Below, piece by piece: positions 1-6,030 of a stretch of 7,001 nt of DNA. The translations under genes were made by a program, and so were the position numbers. Numbering within the stretch: the first letter of the stretch is position 1; each line of letters starts with the position of its first letter. The notes beneath the pieces were generated by a model, which worked only from the letters and a program-made list of their open reading frames with translations, did no database searches and was not told where the DNA came from. Source of the DNA: Chitinophagaceae bacterium (GTDB lineage: Bacteria > Bacteroidota > Bacteroidia > Chitinophagales > Chitinophagaceae); the NCBI GenBank assembly GCA_016741945.1, contig JACVCQ010000129.1:1-7001 (forward strand), read 5' to 3'.

Positions 1-2106
1 ACCTCCATCCGCTTGTTTTAATGCACCTGAATCATTCAGCCCATCCCCAATCATCAAAACATGATGACCATCTTGCTGCATATGCTGTACAACATTGAGC
101 TTATCTTCTGGTTGTTGATGAAAATGCAAAGCTGCTAGCGGACCTAATAACTTTCTAAAATAGGACAACTCTCCATCATTATCGCCACTGACGATGGCCA
201 ATTTAAAATGCTTTTGCAAGCGACGAAGTAACATAGGAACGGATTGACGATACTGATTCCGAAAACGAAATCTTCCCAGTAATTGTCCTTCCACAGCTAT
301 ATATACGGTTGAAGTATCATCCTGTTGTGGTTTTCCGGTAATAAATAAACCAGACCCCAAAGTAATTAGATCGCCATCTACCATGCCTTCAATACCTTTT
401 CCCGGTTTTTCTTCAAATGCCAAAAATGGGGCTTTCAATGGTGTACCGGCCCAAACTGCAATCCCTTTACTCAAAGGGTGTGTAGATTGAGCTGCAAGCG
501 TTGCTATCTTTTGTTTCAATAAGGTTGACAATGGTTTACCATCGTACACAACTTCCATATCTGTGCCTGCTGTTAGGGTACCAGTCTTATCAAAAACAAT
601 GGTATCAATAGATGCCATTTTTTCAATAACAGTAGCATGACGTAAGTAAAAATGGTTATGGGCTAGTCTTCGTAAGATATTTCCATTGGTAAAAGTATTA
701 CTCAATAATAATGCACAAGGACATGCAATAATCAATACTGCTGTGATCGCATTCCAACTTCTACCGGTATCGTAAATAGTCCAATATAGACCGGCAATAC
801 ATGCAATTACAAAAACAATCCAAGTAAACCAGCGGCTCAATCCATGTACAAATGACGATGTGGTTTGATCAGATGAATTGAATATGTCTTTATTCCATAA
901 CCGAGTCAAATAACTTTGAGCTACTTCTTTAATCACTAGTATTTCAATATTGCCACCTACCTGTTTACCACCTGCATATACGATCTCTCCCATTTCTTTT
1001 GCCACCGGCAATGATTCACCTGTTACAAAGCTGTAGTCTATCAATGCCCTGCCCCTAGTAATGATACCATCGGCTGGTATTAATTCTTGGTGATGGATGA
1101 GTAATGTATCATTCAACTGAATATCAGGAAGTGTAACAGTTGTATTTTTATCGTCATTGATTCTGGTTACTGCCACTGGAAAATATGAAGTATAATCACG
1201 ATCAAAATTCAATTGCCGATGCGTTCGGTCTTGAAGCACCCTTCCTGCCAACATAAAAAATACAATACCGGTCATAGAATCAAAATAACCACTGCCTGTA
1301 GCCGTCAATACTTCATAAAGGCTTCTTGCAAATGTTACCCAAATGGCTAGTACAATGGGTGCATCAATATTGAGGAATTTTTGCTTTAATGCATTCCATG
1401 CACTGGTATAAAACTCCCCTGCACTATAAAAGAAAACCGGCAAACTCAGAAATAGATTCAAGTAACGAAAAAAGATGAGCAGGTTTTCTTCTTTATCATC
1501 AATACCTAAGTATTCCGGAAAGCTCATCAACATAATATTAGCAAAACAAAAGCCAGCTACCCCCAAACGAAATATTTTTTTTCGATCAACTACTTTTTTC
1601 TTTTTACCCATATCATTATAACTGATATAAGGCTCATAACCAATGCCGGTTAATAATTCAGCTACTTCACGCAAACTGATTTTGTCATGATTAAAAATGA
1701 GGTCTGCTTCTTTACGTTCAAAGTTTACTTTACAACTAATGATGCCCTCATGCAGACGATGTAATTGTTCCAATAACCACAAGCAGCTACTACAATGCAT
1801 TTGAGGAAGGTAAAAACTGATATGTGTTTGCTGAGCATCTTTAAAACTAATTAGCGACTGCTGTATAGATGCATCCTCTAAAAATAAAAACTTATCTTTT
1901 CGAATGGTAATTTTTTGTGACAGGCCTGGATTTTTATTTAGGTCATAATAAGTACACATTCCATTCTGACTCAGAATATTATAAACAAATAGGCATCCAT
2001 CACAACAAAAATGTTTGTCATGAATAATAATATTTTCATTACTGCAAGGTTCACCACAGTGATAGCATATAAGATCAGTAGAGGGGATAACAGGTCCTTG
2101 CTTCAT
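1..2106 (-). CDS. ccoI: CcoI/FixI-type copper-transporting P-type ATPase, C-terminus off the left edge
   Basis: This is a P1B-type heavy-metal ATPase of the inner membrane. By family it exports copper to the periplasm for assembly of cbb3 cytochrome oxidase. The window holds the first 702 residues, open throughout. In order I see an N-terminal Cys-rich domain typical of CcoI (C14-x2-C17, C21, then FCCDGC at 33-38), a ferredoxin-like HMA domain (about 95-160) with MHCSSC at 103-108, and six hydrophobic segments. The actuator motif TGES is at 362-365, the membrane copper-site motif CPC at 462-464, the phosphorylation motif DKTGT at 506-510, HP at 543-544 and GDGLND at 687-692. Only the end of the P domain and the last two membrane helices are missing. 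The ATG overlaps the upstream stop as ATGA and has AGGA five bases before it, so the start is secure. The CPC motif and Cys-rich N-terminus favour CcoI over a detoxifying CopA. The cco structural genes are not visible. Confidence 0.93.
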   Translation of the reverse strand, partial: MKQGPVIPSTDLICYHCGEPCSNENIIIHDKHFCCDGCLFVYNILSQNGMCTYYDLNKNPGLSQKITIRKDKFLFLEDASIQQSLISFKDAQQTHISFYLPQMHCSSCLWLLEQLHRLHEGIISCKVNFERKEADLIFNHDKISLREVAELLTGIGYEPYISYNDMGKKKKVVDRKKIFRLGVAGFCFANIMLMSFPEYLGIDDKEENLLIFFRYLNLFLSLPVFFYSAGEFYTSAWNALKQKFLNIDAPIVLAIWVTFARSLYEVLTATGSGYFDSMTGIVFFMLAGRVLQDRTHRQLNFDRDYTSYFPVAVTRINDDKNTTVTLPDIQLNDTLLIHHQELIPADGIITRGRALIDYSFVTGESLPVAKEMGEIVYAGGKQVGGNIEILVIKEVAQSYLTRLWNKDIFNSSDQTTSSFVHGLSRWFTWIVFVIACIAGLYWTIYDTGRSWNAITAVLIIACPCALLLSNTFTNGNILRRLAHNHFYLRHATVIEKMASIDTIVFDKTGTLTAGTDMEVVYDGKPLSTLLKQKIATLAAQSTHPLSKGIAVWAGTPLKAPFLAFEEKPGKGIEGMVDGDLITLGSGLFITGKPQQDDTSTVYIAVEGQLLGRFRFRNQYRQSVPMLLRRLQKHFKLAIVSGDNDGELSYFRKLLGPLAALHFHQQPEDKLNVVQHMQQDGHHVLMIGDGLNDSGALKQADGG

Positions 2107-2115
2107 TCTTTTCCT
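2103..2115 (-). promoter_or_regulatory. Ribosome binding site and ATGA stop/start overlap coupling hemerythrin gene to ccoI
   Basis: On the minus strand AGGA (2115-2112) is followed by five bases and then ATGA (2106-2103). In ATGA the ccoI ATG overlaps the TGA stop of the upstream gene. This is the clearest Shine-Dalgarno-like site in the window. It implies translational coupling, so the two proteins are probably made together from one mRNA. Confidence 0.75.
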
Positions 2116-2621
2116 GTTTTAATAATCCTGATTAATTGTGGATACAATACACTTTGTTCAAACTGAATCCAACGAAATACATGCGTCTCTAATAAAAACA
2201 TTTCATGTATACAATCTTTGAACTCTTTTGACCAATCTGCTTTAGCGATATAATGATTCATCAACTCACGCAGTTTACGAAATAGAGCAATCAAAACCTG
2301 ATGTGTCGATATCATGGTCTCAATAACTTTGGGCTGCAAATGCGCAGATTGTGCATGTTGTTGATGAATACAAGGGAATAGAATACCCGTTTCTTTGCGG
2401 AAAGTATGAGTCAGCTCATCTTCAATACGCTGGAATACTAATTGAACCAATTCAGTAACAGATTCAGGTAATTCGCTAATCGATGCATGGTTTTGTAGGT
2501 AATGATTAATAATAGCACAAGACTTTAATACAGGAGCATGATAATCGGTAGGAATAACAGAACAGATTTCCTGCGCCGAATTAAATCCTGAAAATAATGG
2601 GTCACGTGCCTGCAATAACAT
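2103..2621 (-). CDS. Hemerythrin-like (HHE/RIC-type) di-iron domain protein
   Basis: The predicted product is 172 residues, all helical, resembling the C-terminal hemerythrin domain of RIC/YtfE/ScdA. Those proteins use a di-iron centre in repair of Fe-S clusters and in NO stress. Recognisable blocks are YHAPVL (H28), the helix ending KETGILFP (E77), STHQVLIALFRKLREL (H107) and FEQSVLYP (E155). The N-terminal ScdA_N domain with its CCGG-type motif is absent. I start at ATG 2621. An in-frame TTG at 2687 would add 22 residues, but it lies inside the palindrome at 2686-2707 and its extra codons resemble leader DNA. Aligned to YtfE, four of six ligands are kept, while the places of H129 and H204 are T73 (with H72 beside it) and W151. 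Its stop overlaps the ccoI start. It could sense or scavenge O2 or NO, or repair iron centres of Fnr or the oxidase. The fold is fairly secure and the exact role is inferred. Confidence 0.82.
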   Translation of the reverse strand: MLLQARDPLFSGFNSAQEICSVIPTDYHAPVLKSCAIINHYLQNHASISELPESVTELVQLVFQRIEDELTHTFRKETGILFPCIHQQHAQSAHLQPKVIETMISTHQVLIALFRKLRELMNHYIAKADWSKEFKDCIHEMFLLETHVFRWIQFEQSVLYPQLIRIIKTGKE

Positions 2622-2685
2622 TACCGGTAATTTGAATGCAAGGTAACCGCAGGTATATAGGCTAACAATGATACTACTCAACCAC

Positions 2686-2707
2686 AAACATGATTTTTAT
2701 CATGTTT
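2686..2707. promoter_or_regulatory. Perfect 22-bp palindrome of FNR/CRP-box architecture
   Basis: Two perfect 9-base arms, AAACATGAT and ATCATGTTT, flank a TTTT spacer. The core ATGAT-N4-ATCAT matches the FNR consensus TTGAT-N4-ATCAA at four of five bases per half-site, with the same spacing. It lies 7 bases beyond the stop of the Crp/Fnr gene and about 65 bases upstream of the hemerythrin ATG, a good position for an activator of the hemerythrin-ccoI operon. Weak candidate -7 elements follow at 2657-2650 and 2646-2639 on the minus strand, putting the box centre roughly 50-62 bases from a start site. It could instead form an AT-rich RNA hairpin after the fnr stop, but no U-tract follows. Confidence 0.65.
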
Positions 2708-2713
2708 CTGAGA

Positions 2714-3424
2714 TTAATCCTGAAGATTGGCAGTTTGGAGCAGGAGTGTGGGTTTTAAAATTTTAATCTTTTTACCATCTAAATCTACCATACCATCTTT
2801 TTTGAAGTCAGATAGTAAGCGAATGGTTGACTCTGTGGCAGTCCCTACTAAATTGGCAATCTCTTCGCGAGAAAGACGAACATTGAGGGTAATTCCGTCT
2901 TCTTCAAAACCATAGGTTTCTTTGATAAACAACAGCGTTTCTGCTAAACGTTCTCTGATGGGTTTTTGAGCAAGATGGGTTAGTTTAACTTCAGCTTTGT
3001 GCAATTCGTCGCTCAATAATTTCATCATCTCAAATGCAAGACCTGTATCATTTTTTAAAACAGTAACAAATAACTCTTTAGGTATAAAACAAACCTTAGT
3101 GTCTTCTAATGCAATTGCAGATGCTCCATATCGATCTCCACTTAACAATGCCCTGTAACCCAATACATCTCCAGCTTTCAACAAACGAACAATTTGTTCT
3201 TTACCATCATCGCCCTGATGAGAAAGTTTTACTTTCCCATCATTAATGCAGTATACCCCGAAAGGATAAGAACCTTCATTGAATAATACTTGACCTTTTT
3301 TATAATTATTGCAAATCTTTTGCTCATTAATGGCATTTACATATTCTTCTCTTGCTTTACAAAAAACAGAATTGAATCTTTGAGAGCAGGTTTGACAGGT
3401 GCTATAATCGTAATGAAGATTCAT
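2714..3424 (-). CDS. Crp/Fnr-family transcription regulator with FNR-like cysteine set
   Basis: At 236 residues this is a normal-length Crp/Fnr activator. A cyclic-nucleotide-type beta roll spans about 38-125, a dimerisation helix about 127-155, and a winged helix-turn-helix about 184-224 (LSREEIANLVG then TATESTIRLLSDF). The N-terminus carries C10-x2-C13-x8-C22, and C112 sits in VCFIP, which aligns with VCEIP around C122 of E. coli FNR. Four such cysteines suggest an oxygen- or NO-labile 4Fe-4S cluster, although the third spacing is 8 rather than 5. In the recognition helix E198 and R202 match FNR E209 and R213, while FNR S212 is I201. It precedes the palindrome and the hemerythrin-ccoI pair, so it is the likely regulator of that operon. 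Many Bacteroidota paralogues keep the N-terminal Cys pattern without proof of a cluster, so Fe-S binding is inferred. Confidence 0.92.
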   Translation of the reverse strand: MNLHYDYSTCQTCSQRFNSVFCKAREEYVNAINEQKICNNYKKGQVLFNEGSYPFGVYCINDGKVKLSHQGDDGKEQIVRLLKAGDVLGYRALLSGDRYGASAIALEDTKVCFIPKELFVTVLKNDTGLAFEMMKLLSDELHKAEVKLTHLAQKPIRERLAETLLFIKETYGFEEDGITLNVRLSREEIANLVGTATESTIRLLSDFKKDGMVDLDGKKIKILKPTLLLQTANLQD

Positions 3425-3440
3425 GAGAAGGATTGAGATA

Positions 3441-3448
3441 CAAAATTA
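3441..3448 (-). promoter_or_regulatory. Candidate Bacteroidota -7 element for the Crp/Fnr gene
   Basis: TAATTTTG on the minus strand is an exact match to the Bacteroidota primary-sigma -7 consensus TAnnTTTG, and it ends 16 bases before the ATG. No good -33 TTTG is found about 18-21 bases upstream, so the promoter may be weak or need an activator. The surrounding DNA is very AT-rich, which raises the chance of a coincidental match. Confidence 0.4.
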
Positions 3449-3491
3449 AATTATAATCTGTTCCGGTTCCTTTAAAAATGGTTTAATCTTC

Positions 3492-4280
3492 TTAGTTCAC
3501 CAATAATTGTTTAAATTTAACCGAGTCTCCATTGAACACATTGCAATCTACTTTATGTCTTATCCCATCAATAGTACCATCTTCACTATGTTGCCAAAAA
3601 TGCCAATCGCGCTGAACCCTAGGCTTATCAGGTTGAAAATAATGTGCTACCCATAATGGATACTTTTTAAAATCATCTCCCAGATACCTATCATAAAAAT
3701 CTGCGTACGTGTAAATAATAGGTCTCACCCTATAATAAGCTTCGATTGTTTCTAAAAATTCTTTGACTCTTTGTCGCATCAATACCGGTTTTACACCATA
3801 TAGTTTTTCGATATCAATAACAGGGGGCAAATCACCTTTTTTAAGTTCAACTTGTTTGATGAATTGTAAAGCTTGTTGTTTCCCACTTTTCGTAGCCAGA
3901 AAAAAATGATAGGCACCTCTGATCATACCTGCAGCTTTGGCTTTTTCCCAATTGCTATGAAAACGTTTGTCGGTATCATTCAATCCTTCTGTTGCCTTCA
4001 TAAATACAAAACCCATTTGGACATCACCTGATATCATTTTTTTAACAGAAGGCCAGTGAACGACTCCTTGATAGCTACTTACATCAATACCATGAATTGC
4101 ATAACCCGGAGGCATCGTAATACCGAATGCATCATAGCGAACAGATTCAATCGTGGCTGCTTGTCTTTCTTCCCACTTTTCCCGTAAAGCAAAATATAAA
4201 ATGAGAGCAAAGCCACTCAGCAACAATACCAACCAAAGAAGTTGTGATTTATTACGTTTTTGGGGTCTCTTTCGGGTCAT
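3492..4280 (-). CDS. Membrane-anchored GH25 lysozyme-like glycosidase
   Basis: The predicted product of 262 residues is a peptidoglycan muramidase of glycoside hydrolase family 25. A basic N-terminus (MTRKRPQKR) precedes one hydrophobic helix at about 14-32, so the enzyme is anchored in the inner membrane with its catalytic domain in the periplasm. The GH25 domain (about 62-260) shows GIDVSSYQG with D66, FVFMKATEG, RGAYHFF, VIDIE with the catalytic D156-x-E158 pair, PIIYTYADFY, WVAHYF, and the terminal VDCNVFNG block. All expected acidic residues are present. Start choice is uncertain: ATG 4280 gives a classic basic-then-membrane N-terminus, ATG 4319 (AAGAA before it) would add 13 residues, and TTG 4349 would add 23. 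It is transcribed away from the radical SAM gene. The 67-base gap to the fnr gene holds that gene's own candidate promoter, so an operon with fnr is doubtful. Confidence 0.9.
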   Translation of the reverse strand: MTRKRPQKRNKSQLLWLVLLLSGFALILYFALREKWEERQAATIESVRYDAFGITMPPGYAIHGIDVSSYQGVVHWPSVKKMISGDVQMGFVFMKATEGLNDTDKRFHSNWEKAKAAGMIRGAYHFFLATKSGKQQALQFIKQVELKKGDLPPVIDIEKLYGVKPVLMRQRVKEFLETIEAYYRVRPIIYTYADFYDRYLGDDFKKYPLWVAHYFQPDKPRVQRDWHFWQHSEDGTIDGIRHKVDCNVFNGDSVKFKQLLVN

Positions 4281-4339
4281 ACAGTACAAAAATCGTTGAA
4301 AACCGATTTCAATATTCATTTCTTGGATTAGAACCACAG

Positions 4340-4369
4340 TTCGTTTCAAGTCTCTTTTTACTAATTTTA
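4340..4369 (+). promoter_or_regulatory. Candidate promoter of the radical SAM gene
   Basis: TTCG (4340-4343), an 18-base spacer, then TAATTTTA (4362-4369), one base off the Bacteroidota -7 consensus TAnnTTTG. The box ends five bases before the ATG, so a transcript starting from it would have almost no leader. Two other plus-strand genes share the arrangement, which raises confidence. It overlaps the longest possible reading of the divergent GH25 gene, another reason to prefer the shorter GH25 start. Confidence 0.5.
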
Positions 4370-4374
4370 CATCG

Positions 4375-5406
4375 ATGGGCTATTTTAATTGGAATGACAG
4401 TGTTAATTTTTTAAGCAAACTAACCCCTAGAAGGTTTTGGAATGCCTGTAAAGTGTATAGTAGTTATCAAATCAGTCGCTTTACCAAAAAACCCATACAA
4501 TGGGGTTATCCTATCTCTATTTCTTTTGAACCTACTACATCCTGTAATCTGCGATGTCCTGAATGTCCAAGCGGATTACGCGAGTTTACCAGACCTACAG
4601 GCATGTTGAAAAAAGACTTTTTCAGAGAAACCATTGATGACATATACAAAGGCTTGCTTTATCTCATCTTTTACTTTCAGGGAGAGCCATATTTAAATCC
4701 TGATTTTTTGGATATGGTGAAATATGCATATGATAAAGGCATTTATACAGCTACTTCTACAAACGCACATTATTTAACCGATGAAAAGGCAAAAAAAACA
4801 GTAGAAAGTGGATTGGATCGACTAATTATTTCTATCGATGGAACAACTCAAGATGTATACCAACAATATCGTGTAGGCGGTAAACTGGAAAAAGTATTAG
4901 AAGGTGCTCGCAATATCGTGAAATGGAAAAAGGAACTGAATAGTAAAACGCCTTTTATTTTTTTTCAGTTCTTGGTGGTGAAACCTAATGAACACCAGAT
5001 CGAAGAAGTAAAAAAATTAGGTGCAGAAATAGGTGTAGATCAAGTCCGTTTTAAAACAGCACAGGTATATGATTATGAGAATGACCCACATCAGCTCATT
5101 CCTGAGAATAAAAAGTATAGCCGTTACGTGAAAGATAAGGAAGGTAAAGTGAAAGTAAAAAGTGGGCTGAACAATCGATGCTGGAAACTTTGGCACGCTA
5201 ATGTAATTACTTGGGATGGCTTAGTAGTTCCCTGTTGTTTTGATAAAGATGCAATGCATCAATTGGGCAATCTAAAATCGCAAAGCTTTAAACAGATTTG
5301 GCATAACGATAATTATAAGCAGTTTAGAACTGAATTGATGACCAGCAGAAAAAATATCGATATCTGCGCCAATTGTAGTGAAGGATTGAGTGTTTGGGAG
5401 GACTGA
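4375..5406 (+). CDS. Radical SAM protein with shortened SPASM domain
   Basis: This 343-residue soluble iron-sulfur enzyme belongs to the radical SAM/SPASM group. Members cleave S-adenosylmethionine to make a 5'-deoxyadenosyl radical, often to modify a peptide or a small metabolite. The cluster motif C57-x3-C61-x2-C64 (SCNLRCPEC) is followed by the GEP motif at 103-105 and ISIDG at 152-156, standard SAM-barrel landmarks. The C-terminal region has C269-x12-G282-x4-C287, which fits the SPASM signature, with C288 beside it and then C331-x2-C334. The usual further C-x3-C is missing because the protein ends nine residues later, so one auxiliary 4Fe-4S cluster is expected rather than two. About 45 residues precede the SAM domain. 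No short precursor-peptide gene is visible beside it, so the substrate is unknown. An E. coli-type MoaA or a heme biosynthesis enzyme is unlikely given the SPASM layout. Confidence 0.92.
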   Translation: MGYFNWNDSVNFLSKLTPRRFWNACKVYSSYQISRFTKKPIQWGYPISISFEPTTSCNLRCPECPSGLREFTRPTGMLKKDFFRETIDDIYKGLLYLIFYFQGEPYLNPDFLDMVKYAYDKGIYTATSTNAHYLTDEKAKKTVESGLDRLIISIDGTTQDVYQQYRVGGKLEKVLEGARNIVKWKKELNSKTPFIFFQFLVVKPNEHQIEEVKKLGAEIGVDQVRFKTAQVYDYENDPHQLIPENKKYSRYVKDKEGKVKVKSGLNNRCWKLWHANVITWDGLVVPCCFDKDAMHQLGNLKSQSFKQIWHNDNYKQFRTELMTSRKNIDICANCSEGLSVWED

Positions 5407-5418
5407 GGGAGTAAAAAT

Positions 5419-5485
5419 TGAGAGCTGAAAAGTGAAAAACATAAGAAATACGGTGCCTTTGACTTTTCACCTCTCAGTTTTCACC
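5419..5485. repeat. Heptamer-phased inverted repeat / hairpin
   Basis: The left arm 5419-5437 and right arm 5458-5476 can form a 19-bp stem with 17 pairs around a 20-base loop. Both arms are tandem 7-mers. On the plus strand these are TGAGAGC, TGAAAAG, TGAAAAA (5419-5439). On the minus strand from 5483 they are TGAAAAC, TGAGAGG, TGAAAAG, TCAAAGG (down to 5456). The element starts 13 bases after the radical SAM stop and ends 13 bases before the MarR start. It may act as a terminator for the upstream gene, with a T-run at 5488-5492, or be one copy of a dispersed intergenic repeat. It fills most of the gap and overlaps the candidate MarR promoter. Confidence 0.7.
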
Positions 5486-5493
5486 TATTTTTA
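5464..5493 (+). promoter_or_regulatory. Candidate promoter of the MarR-family gene
   Basis: TTTT (5464-5467), an 18-base spacer, then TATTTTTA (5486-5493), ending five bases before the ATG. The stretch from the box into the gene resembles that of the radical SAM gene: both read TAnTTTTACAnCnATGGG. The -33-like part lies in the right arm of the hairpin, so the hairpin and any MarR autoregulation could affect this promoter. Confidence 0.45.
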
Positions 5494-5498
5494 CAGCT

Positions 5499-5960
5499 AT
5501 GGGTATTGAGAAAGATATACAACAACAGCATTTCAGGAATGAATACCAGAAGGCTTCTGTGAATATCATTTATTCTGCCAACTGGTTGAATGAGAAGATC
5601 AAAACCATGCTTGATCCGGATGATATTACCCCTCAGCAATATAATATTCTTCGCATTTTACGGGGAAGTCAACAACCTCTCAGTACACTGCAGATTCGTG
5701 CAAGAATGCTTGATAAAATGAGTGATACCAGCCGTATTGTAGAACGATTACTCAAAAAAGGTTTAGTCGAAAAGAAAGTTTGTTCAGCTGATAAGAGACT
5801 CGTAGATGTGAGTATCTCAAAAAAAGGATTGTCACTACTTGATAAACTGGATAAAAAGAATGCTGAAATTGATCAGTTAATGCAGAATTTATCAGAAACC
5901 GAAGCAGCTACACTGAATAAATTACTTGATAAAGTTCGAGAACTCAGCTCTTCAATGTGA
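5499..5960 (+). CDS. MarR-family winged-helix transcription regulator
   Basis: At 153 residues this is a typical-length MarR-type dimeric DNA-binding protein. N- and C-terminal helices (about 8-38 and 112-150) would form the dimer interface. The winged helix-turn-helix spans about 42-110: QQYNILRIL, then PLSTLQIRARMLDKMSDTSRIVERLLKKGLVEKK, then the wing SADKRLVDVSISKKG with the conserved D98-x-R100. The single Cys, C95, sits at the base of the wing rather than in the N-terminal position used by OhrR, so peroxide sensing of that kind is not supported. Such regulators usually repress themselves and a neighbour and are released by a small ligand. The radical SAM gene upstream and the hydrolase downstream are possible targets, but each has its own candidate promoter. 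Ligand and targets are unknown. Confidence 0.93.
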   Translation: MGIEKDIQQQHFRNEYQKASVNIIYSANWLNEKIKTMLDPDDITPQQYNILRILRGSQQPLSTLQIRARMLDKMSDTSRIVERLLKKGLVEKKVCSADKRLVDVSISKKGLSLLDKLDKKNAEIDQLMQNLSETEAATLNKLLDKVRELSSSM

Positions 5961-5996
5961 ATTTCCAGTCTTTTCCTTTGAATTCATCCACAACTG

Positions 5997-6026
5997 TTTT
6001 CTTGGTGCTTGACTGATTTATCTTTA
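5997..6026 (+). promoter_or_regulatory. Candidate promoter of the GHL10 hydrolase gene
   Basis: TTTT (5997-6000), an 18-base spacer, then TATCTTTA (6019-6026), one base off TAnnTTTG. The box ends four bases before the ATG, the same geometry as at the other two plus-strand genes. It lies in the 70-base gap after the MarR stop, in which I see no clear terminator, so read-through from marR is also possible. Confidence 0.45.
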
Positions 6027-6030
6027 TCAA

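Noticed and set aside
2686..2707. Palindrome read as the rho-independent terminator of the Crp/Fnr gene
   Set aside because: The stem is AT-rich and is not followed by a U-tract. The perfect symmetry and FNR-box spacing fit an operator better, though both roles are possible.
2727..2915. Plus-strand open frame of 62 codons
   Set aside because: It lies wholly antisense to the well-supported Crp/Fnr HTH region and has no family resemblance, so it is a shadow.
3461..3471. GTTCC/GGTTCC near-repeat upstream of the Crp/Fnr gene
   Set aside because: It is two short imperfect copies only, with no symmetry matching a known operator, so it could be chance.
4281..4349. N-terminal extension of the GH25 protein from TTG 4349 or ATG 4319
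   Set aside because: The added residues show no signal or domain. ATG 4280 gives a basic stretch followed directly by the membrane helix and leaves room for the divergent promoters. ATG 4319 is not excluded.
5407..5498. Short precursor peptide for the radical SAM enzyme
   Set aside because: The gap is filled by the heptamer hairpin and contains no convincing start-to-stop small frame.
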